Positions 21,580 to 33,739 of a stretch of DNA of 64,000 nucleotides are shown piece after piece. The notes beneath the pieces were generated by a model, which was not told the origin of the DNA, did no database searches, and saw nothing but the letters and a program-made list of their open reading frames with translations. Within the stretch, counting starts at the first letter, position 1; each line of letters opens with the position of its first letter. The stretch is from Ascarosepion bandense (taxonomy: Eukaryota; Mollusca; Cephalopoda; Sepiida; Sepiidae). The DNA is taken from assembly GCA_037127315.1 (NCBI GenBank), contig JBBBDQ010000225.1, forward strand, positions 1,109,001-1,173,000. The letters run 5' to 3'. The position numbers and the translations under genes were made by a program.

Positions 21580-23215
21580 AACTCAACACGTCATATTAGT
21601 TATAAACTATAGCTCATTTCAATGAGTTTAATTAGCTCATATCATCAGACTTTTTACAATATTTCCTACATCTGGTACAAAATTTCTGCAGGAATGAATC
21701 TTTCCTTAAAATGAAGAGAGGGATAATAATAAAAATAATAATAATAAACATAAAATTACAAACAAACAAATAAATGACAATATAAGGGGAAAAAAGGAGA
21801 AGGAAAGAAAAGAAAGGGAAGGAGGGAAGAGGGAGAAAAAAGAAATAGAGTCCAGTTCCAAATATGGATAGTATCTGTTTATAGTTGTTCAGACGGTCTT
21901 GAAAGAATTACATATATGTACATTCCCACATATACTTACAAGGTGATTTTACTTAAGTTTACATATCCACTGATTTCTTTTTAGGTCCTAGAGTTCTCAT
22001 ACACACACATATATATGCTTCATAAGCATATGGCTTCAGTGAGCCCACGTAGTGTTGTATATATATACGCACTTGCATATCACTAAATAAATTTACATAT
22101 TTATGCCCATATACAATATATATATATATATATGTGCATACATACATAAACATGACCACATATACATGCACACATTCATATACGTAAGTTATAACTTATA
22201 CAAGTGTACTAGTAGTTTTCTATGTCCCCATGTATAAGACCCTCTATAAAGATCCTGTGTGTTTGTGTACGTTTAATTTCCAAATGAAGTGGTAATTTTC
22301 TTTTTTTATTATTTAATTCATAATAAATATTACTTGTTTATATCTATTTATACCATTTTACTTCATTTGGGTTGTTTATTTATCCATATATAGGTAGCAA
22401 ATTGTCCCACTATAGTTTAAGCATGCATAACTGATTTTATCTAAAGTTTATATACCTCGCCTCTAATTAAGTGTTCCCACACAATGGAAAAAATATATAT
22501 TTTACCTAATTAAGTTTGTTTTTACCTATGAAGTACACATCTATTTAGGTGCCCCATTTTATGTACCATAATGCATACAATAATACATATGAACTTTCAC
22601 AAGTTTTCTAGGAGCATGCATAAGTTTAGGTGGACCTCTTTTTTTTTTTGAGAGACATCTCACCTCATATTTGGGTGCCTCATTTCCCACGGGAAATGTT
22701 TATGTTGAAGTCAATATATTGAGCATTTTTTATTACATAGTTCATGGTAGGATATTTCTTTCAGATTTATGTATACTAATCATAATATAAAGTTATTGTT
22801 TGCCTAGATGGATGTGTCCTTCTTTTGAATGGTGGGTTCTTAACCTCATTTCAATTGGTCTACACATTTTTCCAATGAATGATCCATCCATTTGTGGGAG
22901 GGTTGGTAAGAGTGTCAGAAGGTGGTGATTCCGGGATTTTATGTGTCGGATACTTTAAATTTATTTCTATGACGGCACTTGTAAATTATATCATTTCTCT
23001 GATTTAACCACTGGCTAGATTCTCTGAACTTGATAATTCTAATCTTTTCATCTAAGCATAAGTTGCATCTACCTCTAAAGCTATTGGGGGTTTGGGATTT
23101 CCCTATAATCTGCCATTCAATCTGAGGGGAAAAATCTTTGCTTTTCAATTCCCAGAAATATTTAGAGGGCAGTTTGATATTTTACAGCACTACGTATTTT
23201 CCTTTCTTTTCTTTT
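21580..23215 (-). pseudogene. Penelope-like element 3' end (post-GIY-YIG tail and 3' UTR)
   Basis: The minus-strand frame 23148-22939 reads LKSKDF-PQIEWQIIGKSQTPN, then RCNLCLDEKIRII and CRHRNKFKV. This is the conserved tail after the GIY-YIG domain in one PLE group (W-LK...EW-I...CNLCL-EK...CRH--K). The remaining 1.3 kb is AT-rich 3' UTR with TATATA runs. Close to its end lies CTGATGA (minus strand, 21648-21642), hairpin ATGAG/CTCAT and GAAA (21620-21617). It is oriented opposite to the neighbouring PLE at 20662. Upstream domains are missing. Confidence 0.65.
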
Positions 23216-23261
23216 CTTTTGATAAGTTTAATAGCATTATCATTAAATAAAGAAAGAAAAT

Positions 23262-23262
23262 T

Positions 23263-23300
<38 letters not shown>
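23262..23300. repeat. (AT)n microsatellite
   Basis: Pure alternating AT run of about 38 bp. Confidence 0.95.
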
Positions 23301-23302
<2 letters not shown>

Positions 23303-23329
23303 TATACTAGGTACTTCCACTAAACCGCA

Positions 23330-25068
23330 AAAAAATATTTTTTAATAAAAAAAAAAAAAAAGACCCCAAACTTAATAAAATAAACTTTTTCAATCAAAAT
23401 GTTTATATTATTAAGAGGTTAGATCAAAGTAATTTTTAATTTTTTTTTTTAATTTTTAATCCCTTCTAACATGTTCGAAATTTTGGAAGAAAATCTTGTT
23501 TTGATTTGAGTTAACGGGTAAGCAAAATGTTATGAGAGTTTACAATGGAAAATAATATTAATAACCCATTTTTTTCCAGTGACAAGCACATTAATTTGGA
23601 AATTCTTGCAAAAAAAAAAAAAATCAAATAAACATCAGATTTTAATGAAAATTTCAGTAAGCATTTACAAATGAATTAAATTATATTTGTGTTATGGGGA
23701 TACACACCTATTCCTCAGATAATGGACTCTCCCTCCTATATTAATAAGAGTTAACAGGAAGTAAACGGAAGAATTACTTGGGAAGTTCATGGGAGTTCTT
23801 TAGACTTCTACTGGAGTTCAGTAGAACTTCTACACTGTTGATATTAGTCTGCAGCTAGCCGAATACTAAGGAGTCAGCGTTCAGTGAAAGATTACCAAGT
23901 TCCTAACATTTTGGGTACATTAAGTCGATTAGCAACTGACATAGCATGACTATAACCTTCAATGCGAAAACTACTCTACAACATTTTGAAATTATTATTT
24001 TTTTAAAAACTTGGTAAAATATTTTTTCTTTTACATCTGCTACCCACCCCTCCAAGTAAATCCATGAAATTTTAATAAATTAAACTTTGTTCCAGCAAGT
24101 TGTTTTATTATTTCAATGCAGGACTCATTGGGCAACATTTTTTTTTTTTAATTTGGTCTGTTTCTGAAAATCTGCTCTGAATAGTAAAATAAAAAAAATG
24201 CAATAAAACTCTGATATTATTTTATTTGATAAACTTTTAATGACTTTAAGAAATAATATTCATGAAAGACATTACAGTCTAAATAAAAATCTTTTGTTTA
24301 AGTACTAATGAAATTTTAAAAGAAATGTTTTTGTTTTTTTTAAATTATAATAATTTATAAAGTTTCAAAAGTTTTTTTTTTAAATACTTCAAAGATTTGT
24401 TGTGGTTACTTTAAAATTTAATTAAGCAAAGATTATATTTAGTAATCGAAAACTAAAAAGCTTAATACAAATTGTTTGATCTCCCTATTTTTAAAATAAT
24501 TTTTAATTTTATTTTTTGCTTATTTAAAATTTATTTTCGTATGATAATTTATATGTGCAAATTAAAAAGTCAGAGTTTCTTCTCTTTACCCTTCAAAAAT
24601 TTGTACATTTTTGTCACTTGTGATCACCATACACTTTTCTTATCTCTAATCTGACAACCTGTCAACATGTTTGATATATGGTAGACAGGTCAAAAACTTC
24701 AACTCTGAGATTAAGAAATAGTTTTATTCTAAATTTTACGATATAAATCGTACTTGTGAAAATTAGATTATTTTAACATAAAATTTGCTAATATTTCAAA
24801 AATAATGTGTCACAGATATATATTTTATTTTTGCAAGATTTTTAAAATCAAGAATGGCCGAAAAATTGAAAGATTAAAAAAAAAAAAGAAATAATTGAAA
24901 AAGTTTAGATTTCAATCAATTTATGTTTTAAGTACACCAGAGCATTTTGCTTTGTGGAAATAGTAAATTTATAATCATTTAGCTTTCAATTAAAACTAAA
25001 ATAAAAGTTTCAAGAAAACTTTATTTTAAAAAATTCAATTTAAAATTTAGATATCAAAAATGAGTGGA
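23330..25068 (+). repeat. Interspersed AT-rich repeat, copy A (1.45 kb plus insertion)
   Basis: This copy is the reverse complement of 35807-37270. Shared landmarks include ATTATTAAGAGG-TAGATCAAAGTA (about 23410), TGCAGGACTCATTGGG (24117-24132), a block with TTGTGATCACCATA (about 24618) and AAAATGAGTGG at the right end. It exceeds the inverted copy by about 290 bp, explained by the probable solo LTR at 23690-23983. No coding frame is seen, so it may be a non-autonomous transposon. Terminal repeats are not obvious. Confidence 0.75.
23690..23983. repeat. Probable solo LTR inside repeat copy A
   Basis: This 294-bp block begins TGTTATGG and ends CTACAACA, giving TG...CA with a TGTT/AACA inverted repeat. 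It is flanked by ATTTG (23685-23689) and TTTTG (23984-23988), a 4/5 match for a target duplication. The paralogous repeat at about 36934-36941 lacks the block and shows a single copy of this site. The block is GC-richer than its surroundings. The LTR family is not identified. Confidence 0.65.
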
Positions 25069-25349
25069 GGTGAGGGGCATGATCAAATCCAAATGAGTTT
25101 GATTATTACAGCAAAGGAAAATATTTCAAATTGGTATAAAGGAGACCTATTTTAGGGGTCAATATTTATAAAATCTCTAACATCAGAACTGTATAAACAT
25201 TTCCAAGAATGAAACAAAAATTGAAAAAGTAGTATCTAGAATTTAAGCTGAATACTTTTTGTGTATTTTAAATGTGACAATATTTATCTATATTACAGAA
25301 AACAGACATAAATAACATTGATATATATATATATATATATATAATATCT
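25069..25349. other. AT-rich spacer with an (AT)n run
   Basis: Nothing recognised except the (AT)n tract at 25321-25344. Confidence 0.5.
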
Positions 25350-26745
25350 ATCCTTTGACTAATTTTAATCTTAATTTTCATCAACTGATGTCATCAGTTC
25401 TCAACTTGGTATCTATGCTGATGACAAATAGTTATTCCAGTCTTAATAGTAAATTTGATCAGTTCAATAAAGTCAAATCAGCAGCTGATCTAAAAAAAAA
25501 AAATCTATTAACAGGAGCAAGGAATGGCTTATTTTTTAATGCCTCCAAAATAAAACTTAATCTGAGAAAACTTTGCCTTCTATCAGAATGGATGATGTGA
25601 ATCTTCTTGAACTAACATTTTCTGCTGGCATGAAGTGAAAAGATTATACTGAATCAATTGCTAAGTCTGTTGATAGGAAAGTTGGTTTGCTATGTCTTGG
25701 TAGACAGTTTTTCTCACCAGAATCTTTCTTACCATTTGTTGATGCTTTGAATATTGCTGCCACATCTTGTCTGGTTTTTCTGCTTCATATTTAGAGATTC
25801 TTGATAAAATCCAAAGGGTCCTAGCAATCAACCCTCTTTTTACTTTACATAAATGATTTTCCTAAGAGTAAACTCCAATGAATTGTGAAGATCTACGATG
25901 ATGATGATGATGCAACAATATATAGTTACACCTTCAAAACTTGTGATGACCAGAGATTAGCAGTTGATCTCTCACTCAACCTAGCTCTAACATCTCAGTA
26001 GGTGGAAAAAATTATCTGCTTACATTCAATTCCTTGAAACCAAACTAGTCATATTCTCATCACCAATCGAACCTCAAATTACCATCAGCCATGATCAATG
26101 GATCTTCCCTCAGGAAGCCACCCCCCCATCTTGAGTGACTATTAGTCTTCAAACACAATCTGGATCACAAGTGGAATGCATACATATGATCTATCATTAA
26201 AGATGCAGGAAAAAACTTTTGGTTTCTGTACTGTTCCAGTAAGTACCTGGCTCCTCATACTCTCCTCTACAAGAGCCAGATCAGGCCTAAAAGAGAGAAT
26301 TGCTGTCAAACTTGAGCGGGTACTGCCCAGTCCTTACTTTCCAGTCTTGAGGAGTCCAAAAGCATCTACGTGTCCTTGTGGATGACAATTTATTATCCAC
26401 CTTGCAGTCCCTCTTTCACAGATGAAATGTAGCAAGCCTCTCACTGCTCTATTACTGCTGCCATGGAAAGTGTTCAGATAAATTACACTCCTTAGTTCCA
26501 TAGAAAACCACCCTCATCCCCTATGTATTCCACTGGTGAGAATACAGTTCCACTCAAGTTGCTTTTTCCTGCAAACCACTGCTCTGTGGAACTGACTCCC
26601 AAAGGATGTTTTCCCAGATCTTTACAATTCTAATCTGTTAAAGTATAGGGTTAACTTAATCTTCTCCAACTATCCATATAAAATGTACCCCTTTCTCTGT
26701 AACCATCTACCTCGAGTGGCACTTAGGTCTTTGTATTGGGTGAAC
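25350..26745 (+). pseudogene. Jockey-like LINE reverse transcriptase debris, two RT-derived segments
   Basis: Segment one (25370-25850) shows GIYADDK at about 25408-25428, then NSKFDQFNKVKSAADL, FNASKIKL and, after shifts, DYTESIAKSVDRKVGLLCLGRQFFSPES. Segment two (25850-26740) again contains a palm-like INDFPK...KIYDDDDDATIYS (about 25885-25925), followed by debris resembling SKYLAPHTLLY-KSQIRP and a C-terminal LSSLE, TLQSLSHR, CYCHGKC pattern. Both resemble the RT thumb/connection of Jockey-type LINEs. Two palm signatures in tandem suggest two overlapping insertions or a chimeric copy. All frames are broken. Confidence 0.6.
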
Positions 26746-28764
26746 CTCACTGTAAAAACAAAAACAATATAGATACTTTTTTAGTTTTTACTTATTATTA
26801 CTTACTAGATAAAATTTCAAACTCCTTGAATCTTGAATAATCAATTTAAAGCTGCTGTCTTGCGTATAATTTTTTTTTTTTAATTAAACAATAAATAATT
26901 ACGAATTTATTTCTTTAAACATCAAAATTTTGAATTTTCAATAAAATTCAACATAAAAAAGTAAAAGTTAAGTAAATTTGCTGCGTAGAGAAAATAGAAT
27001 TTTTTACGGAAAAAAAAAAATACTTAAACGATTTTTTGGCACATTTCCTTGTCAAATAGAAAATATTTTTCATTTAATTCCAGTCACTCTCACGACCAAT
27101 AAACTTACTAGCAGCACATGAATCTACTTCGTATGGTTTACTTTTTATTTTAATGATTTTTTTTCTTTTTTTGCAGCAGTGCAAATGTATATTTATAATT
27201 TAAGTGAGATGTAAATATCACTACAATTACATACAATTTCTCGTAAGATTTTTGTTTAATAAATCACTTCAGTTTGCTTTCGACAATAAAATAAAACAAA
27301 ACACATAACAATTTTGAATCCTTGATTAACTGATTGGAATAATTGAACTTGTAAGAAAGTTGTAATTATGTAAATTTAAAATGTCACAAGAAGGAATCAC
27401 ATCGGCTACAAAGAGATCAACCGAAGAAATAAAAAAATCCAGTTAATACGCCAAAAATTAAGAAACCAATATAGTCTTAAAATTTAAAAAAAAAAAAAGT
27501 TGTGAATAAAAAAAATACACACTAGTTTAGAAAGGGAGTCAATTTAAAATTGAAACTTAACATTAACAACTGTTTTTTTTTTTTTTTTTGCTATTATATT
27601 TGATAAGATTTTAAAAACAAAATATTTTCTTCTTTAATTGCTCAGTTGGGTTTTTCATAAATTCTCAAGCAAAGCTTCAAAAATTCTATTACATTTTTTT
27701 TTATTCAAGCTCGTTTTAAAGAAATTATAATTAGCATTATTTTAAATTTAGTATATTTTTTTTTACTCGGTGATGCCAACATAATTGTCTAAGAAGCGAA
27801 TAGCAATCAACAAGAAATTGTTACACTGAAAAGAATGAAAACAAAGCTGTGCTTATTTACAATAAGCATTTATACGCTTTTTTTGAAGGAATAAATAAAT
27901 GGATAATCAACTTTACTTTTTAGAACAAGAAATGATTTTAAAATTTTAGGAAATGCTTTGAATTATATATTCACTTGCTAAAGAAATAAATAAATGTCAA
28001 CATCATTTGTCAGCAGTGCCAAATCCTAAACGCAATAAAAATAAAATAGAAGCTAGGTTTTCTCAAGAAAATTTCGATTAGCATATTCATTTAAAAAGAA
28101 GAAACTCATTGACTCAACTTGCTGCACGTAGAAGTTAAAGCTGATATTCCCGAAAATGCATTATTACAATTTCCGATCTTCTCAGCCTTGTTATCAATAC
28201 CATAAATTAACTGACGATAAAGAAAAAACTAATTACAAACCAAATCAGTCGAGTTTAGATGTAAAAAAAGAGAATCCACGATATATGGAACACAAATTAA
28301 GATTGTTCAAGAATTTCTTTAGCTCTAAAAACGAAAAAAAAATCAAACAGTCTTGAATACAATATGAAAAAGAAATCATGCTCTTAGATACTTACCAACA
28401 GAAATGTAGCAAATTATGTAAATTCAAAAATAGACGACACTGTGTAAGGTGTGTACGACTATCAAACCGTGGGTTAGATTGTCTTGCTTTTTAACACAGG
28501 GAAATCATTTTACAACATGCGTTGGTTGGTTGCTAGGCCAAAAAGATACAATTTTGCCGAAAACTAACTGACGTTATATATTACTGATCTCATTTATAAA
28601 ACACAATGATCCGATTTAATTGTATATTCATTTAAATATAATAAAAAAACTGATTAATGCTTAATTCTAACATAAGTGAAAATAGTTTATTATTACGACA
28701 TGCCGTATACCGTTATCGCAGAATTTACCGCCAAATTCTGCTCCATGTGAAAATTTGGATAAAC
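26746..28764. other. AT-rich region upstream of PRIM1, probably containing its promoter
   Basis: I see no gene or element. Short frames such as 28156-28356 are Lys/Asn-rich and unsupported. The last 300 bp before the PRIM1 start are less AT-rich (CATGCGTTGGTTGGTTGCTAGG near 28517), as expected for a promoter/5' UTR, but no defined core element is evident. Confidence 0.35.
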
Positions 28765-28882
28765 ATGTCGGAGCAAAAGTTTAATATTTACGATTCTGAT
28801 AGTCTTCCCGATATCCTTCCTTTTTATTACAAACGTCTTTTTCCTTTCGGACTTTACTGCCAGTGGCTTCGTTATGGGAATC
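28765..28882 (+). CDS. PRIM1: PRIM1 exon 1 (DNA primase small subunit, N-terminus)
   Basis: Primase p49 makes the RNA primers that DNA polymerase alpha extends; it works in the nucleus with the large subunit PRIM2. This exon encodes residues 1-39, ending LPDILPFYYKRLFPF, then YCQWLRYGN. It aligns without gaps to the vertebrate PRIM1 N-terminus (ELPELLKLYYRRLFP...YRWLNYG). I chose the ATG at 28765 because it gives an N-terminus only about five residues longer than the human protein. An in-frame ATG at 28657 would add 36 residues without known homology. The donor is C|GTAAGT, phase 1, joining to exon 2 at 47602. The intron is 18.7 kb. Confidence 0.9.
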
Positions 28883-29461
28883 GTAAGTAAAGAAAATTAG
28901 ATAATATTTTTCGTACTTCTTTGACAATATTTTTTTTATTTTTATTCTTTTTTTCCAAAACATCTATAAATTTTTGGAAGAATAAAGAAGTAAAGAAGCG
29001 ATTATTATCTAAATTTTTAATGTAAAAAAAGGTTCCAATTATTATTTGTGATGTTTTAAAAAGTAAGTTTCACGTCGGACTTACTAAAAAAAATAATTTA
29101 AAACTCATTTTTAAATAATGAATGTCTCCAAAGTTAAATTTTGTTGTTTTTTTTAAAGATAACAACACTAAAAACTTTAAAAATAATAAATTTCACGTAT
29201 TGAAATATAGTTTTTCAACATTTTTAAAACACTGCTGGTAGGTTCATTCATTTCAAACTGCCATTTAAGGAAAAATGAAAATAAATTTTTTAAAAATTTC
29301 TTTAAAAATCGAATACTTTTCTTAAAGATTTATTTAATTTTAAATTGAATTAATGAATTTAAGGATTAATTAAATGGGATTTTGGAAAAAATAGTACTTC
29401 TTGGTTTAAGCACATGCGCTGTGATTAGGTCATAGTTCGACAACAAAACAACAGTTAGTTA

Positions 29462-29612
29462 CAGTAACCCGGATATAAGAGACCCTGATATAAGAGATAT
29501 TTTCTCTGGTCCCAAATTAGAGCCTGTGGTAATGTATATAAAATAGACCAAACTAGGATATAAGAGAATTCTTACCCGGTCACGGCAACTCTCTTATATC
29601 CGGGTTACACTG
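29462..29612. mobile_element. pogo/Tigger-like MITE in PRIM1 intron 1
   Basis: The element has terminal inverted repeats CAGT(GT)AACCCGGATATAAG, extending to about 22 bp (29462-29482 and 29590-29612), and is flanked by TA on both sides (29460-29461 and 29613-29614). The sequence resembles pogo/Tigger ends. At 151 bp it has no room for a transposase and must be non-autonomous. An internal partial copy of the repeat word (GATATAAGAGA) occurs twice more. Confidence 0.85.
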
Positions 29613-30306
29613 TACCTTAAAAAACCGCGTAAAAACAAATATGGACGACCAAAGCTACTAGGAAGTAGCACTTATGCAATATCTTTAACCTTATATAACC
29701 AATAGTTTATAAATATTTTTATTTTCTCTAGGATTTTATGAAACTTAGGAGAATAATTTTATTTTTATACTACAATAGGAGTACATTACAAAAAAAAAAT
29801 TAAATACTTAAATTGATTGCAATAACAGAATTACCAACACATTTTTTAACGTGTAAAAAAAAAATAACCATAACAGGTTAATGTTCACTCGAAAATAGCA
29901 TTGAAGTTTACATTTTTCAATTCTTTGAACATGTCTTTAATAAAAAAAAATAATAAATCTCACAAACAGAAACTGGGTATAAAAATCTCACTGAAGTAAA
30001 AAATTATTTTACAAATATTGAATTGAATGTAGATTTTTTTTTCCCCTGTCAAATCTGAAAGAAAATAATGTTTTATTAAGCAGCAACTCAGCAAAAATAA
30101 TTTTTGAGTTTTATTAAATTATCATTGGTAAGGTTTGGGACAAATATTTTATTATTCACAGTTGATGAATAATTTTTTTTACTGAAATAGCATCTTCAGG
30201 GATTTTTCTTTATTACTGCCCTCTCCCCAACTGTCAAGTTTAAAATACTCACAATATATGTTGGGGTGGAAATGCCACCCCCACCCCAATAAATTTTCAC
30301 TGTAGG
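29613..30306. other. AT-rich intron 1 spacer
   Basis: Poly(A/T)-rich, stops in all frames, no signal recognised. Confidence 0.5.
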
Positions 30307-30324
30307 GGACATGGCCTATCTCCC

Positions 30325-32907
30325 AATATTTATTTACATAAAAATACAAATTATGACACAAGGCCGAAAGGAGAGGGGTAGAGGTTGGTACTCACTATAC
30401 CTACCTAGCTAAACACTATTACGACCCACTCACACATTACAATTTGCACATTCATCACAAGAACCCATCCATCAGCTCCCAATCCTTCAGACACCACAAT
30501 ACCACAAATTTACAAGGGGCACCTAAAAAGAGGGAAAAACCCATGAAAATAAAAATGCATTTATATACAAAATAATATATAATTTAAAACATTTAATGAA
30601 AGACGAAATGATGGGAGGGGGATGACCCAAAAACAAACTAAAAATACAACAATTTTTTTTTTTTTTTTTTTTTTTTAACTAAAATAATAAACAATGTTAG
30701 TAAGACCTGTCCATCCTCGAAAAAGAGTGGCCGCTGTATTCCATCAAATGGCGAAATCAAGAAGCACACTTGCTAAGGGAGTGGAGGGGTAAAATAATTA
30801 ATGGAATGGGACCATCAAAGGCTGAACCAACCAAGATAAAAGGAGGCCAAAACAAACTTGGGAGGTTGGGAATCTCAACTTGGATCATAACAAAAGAGGA
30901 AGCTGGGTACAGGCTAGGAACACATTCATTCACATTAACTAGGTACACAAAAGAGAGCTACCTTAACCAGGGGAGGGTTCCAAAGGAATCCACCCCGATG
31001 TAACCAACAGATCTTAAAAGAAAAAATCAAGGCTAGCCCCGTTCACGTGAACCAGGCTCACCACATTTACCAACCTTTTGCTGAAGTCTGTTGAAGTCAA
31101 ACATTTCCAATCAGTTCTAATCCTTATTTTAAGCTGATGCTCAAAATATCAGATCAGATCCTGATGTGAAAGACGCTGACTTTGCAAGACTTCCTCTGTT
31201 CACGTCATCCAAATCGCCATTCGAGCTGTGTCTAGCAGCGACAGAAACACCATACACTTCATCCCATAAAATGAGGGCAACACATTGTCGCAGGCAAATG
31301 CACGATCAATGATCACAAGTTCTTGCGGCACGATACAAGCAGTCAACTCACCAACACGGTCCCATAAAGGGCGAACCCGCGAACAATGGTAGAAGGCGTG
31401 CGAAGCCGTTTCTTCCAAGCCAAGGTTGCAACATTCACAATCTGGCAAATTCGCTAGGCCCTATATGAAGGCCTTGTCATTGAGAGGCAACCAATTCCGA
31501 GCCAATCGCCAGGTGAGCAAAAACTCAGAGTTGTTGAGATAATCGGTACCTGGCACCCAAGACCAGAATGAGCGAAACTCATCCTCCGACAAGCAAAGCA
31601 CATCATGTAATGAATCCTTTGCAATGCCCTCCACTAACTCACGATAGAAGACTCTCCTAGACTGTGAAAAGTCACTGGACCGTGGAATGGCCAGCAAGGC
31701 CACTGACATTCAAGGAGAAAACTTGATCGCCCCCCCCCCCCCCCAGGCTTATGACCCTGTCTCCAGATGGGGGAGTGATAGTAAGGCTAGGGAACATGTC
31801 CCTCACCATCCCTGCCAGCAATGAGTCTTCCAAAATCCACAGAAGGGGGAATAGCAAATGCTTGATCGCCTCCCTACGCCATTTACAATGTGGAAGTACT
31901 GACAACTGGTAAAGGATAATGGAAAAGACATATGTACCACATGCCTCAGCCAAACCCTTTATGGACAAATTCCTTCAGCTCCAAATCTCGACCAACATGC
32001 TGACCTTTGCCAGTACTTCTGACCAATTTTTCTCCAACTGAAGGTCGGGCCCAAACCACACTCCAAGAATGCAGACAGGGCCGTCCGTCTAGTCAAAGGG
32101 CCCTGGGAGGGTAACACCCTTCCAGGCATCTAACTGCAAGCTGGACAACTTGTTGCAGTTAATCTTGGCCCCTGTCACTTGTTCATACTGTTCAAGCACC
32201 TTCTGTACCACCTCAATGTCACTCCAGGAGGACATGAAAGGAGAGACGTCATCAGCATACGCAGAAACCCTGGCTCAAGCACCACCAGGGACAGCAATTC
32301 CACATAGGGCCAGACTGCACACCCTGTCCCTTAGCCGGCAAAGGAGGGGCTCCAATGTCAAAACATAAAGTAGGGGCAACAGTGGACAGCCCTGTCAGAC
32401 CAACCTAGATCTCCAGAACACCCGACAATTTTCCATTCACCTGTTCCACAGCTGTGGGGGTTTGATACAGGAGGCTAATCCAGCGGCGAAAGTTGGTATT
32501 GAATCCATCGGCCTGCAAGACAGCTGCCAGGTAACGATGGTCAACACTATCAAATGCCTTGGACTGATCCAAACTGATCAGCACGGCTTCTTCGTCGTCT
32601 TTTATCCCCTCTATGATTGTGCGTATCAGATGCAGGTTGCTCTGAATTGTTCATCGTCTTTTGTCTCCTCTATGATCATGTGTATCAGATGCAGGTTCCT
32701 CTGAATTGTTTGGCCCTTCACAGCACAAGTCTGTTCAGGTTCCAACAGAGACTCAGCAACTGATTGCAAACAATTTGACAAGATTGTGACCAAAATCTTT
32801 AACTCTGTGTTTAGCAGAGTTATGGGCCGGTAACCCTCTAACACCTTCCCAAAATCCTTGCCTTTTCTCAACAGCGTGATCACACCCCTGGTGAACAAGT
32901 TGGGGAT
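30325..32907 (-). mobile_element. Tx1-like LINE, 5'-truncated, with an 18-bp target-site duplication
   Basis: This is the same family as 9508-12790. On the minus strand, from 32907 down, come YRPITLLNTELKIL, EQTCAVKGQTIQ, then an intact YADD near 32241-32252, LSVLPHCKWRREAIKH, PRSSDFSQSRRVFYRELVEG, YLNNSEFLLTWRLARN and MPDCECCNLGLEETASHAFYHC. The copy starts within the RT, a typical 5' truncation. Exact 18-bp repeats GGACATGGCCTATCTCCC flank it at 30307-30324 and 32908-32925. The frame is broken several times, including a poly(C) run at 31731-31744. A T25 run at 30652-30676 (poly(A) on the element strand) lies 330 bp before the 3' edge. Confidence 0.9.
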
Positions 32908-32925
32908 GGACATGGCCTATCTCCC

Positions 32926-33739
32926 TGATGAAAGGGGCACAACATCACCTGTGCCATACATGGTTATGTAAATTACCTATTGCCTTAGAACTAATTAAAT
33001 GCTTGTAGATGGGCAGAAAAAAAAATTTCATAAATGACTGAGGCACACATATGATAAAAAAACTAGGCAGATTTTATCTGGGGAGTAACTTAGTAAGGGG
33101 CGCTTGAGGTGTGTAGCAAAATGATAGCAAGAAATATGTAACAACAGACATGTTGCTACATTCGCTACACAGAATGAGTACTGAAAATTTAATTCAAATT
33201 GGAAATTTCCTAAATTTTGGTTAATTTTTTAAAAACTGAGTAATGTTTTTACTTTCATTATTAAAAGTGTAGGCATTTTGGTGCTATCTACTTTTAAGCT
33301 GTAGACAAGCCGTAACAGTCATTTAGCTTTTTTATTTTAATTTCTAGCTATTGTTTTAAATTATTTTTAAAAATGAAGAGTTCTTCGATTAAGTAGAACA
33401 TCCAAGATGCAAATTACAAATTAGTGACATCAAAATGAAGCAAATATAGAAGTTTTACTATCCGGGAAGACAATGGAAAATGTGACAGAAATCCGAGAAT
33501 GCATTGGAATGGTAAAAGACGCTTTCCAAATGCTAAAGAAAATATCAAAGAACAGGAGAACTTTTAGCAAGAAAGAAAAAAACACTAAAGTAAATGCTGG
33601 AGAACATCCTCACAAATAAAAAAGATCTTCTACAGAAGGATGCTGAGAATACTATGGATAGAGCATATGAGCAATGACAGTTTTAAGAGCAATGGAAACA
33701 CAACTTATATTATTTAAAAAAAAAACACTCATAAAGATG
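32926..33739. other. Intron 1 spacer, nothing recognised
   Basis: AT-rich, with short frames only. I see no element ends. Confidence 0.5.

Noticed and set aside
28156..28356. An upstream exon or divergent gene before PRIM1
   Set aside because: The frame is Lys/Asn/Ser-rich as expected from AT-rich DNA and has no supported splice signal or family resemblance.
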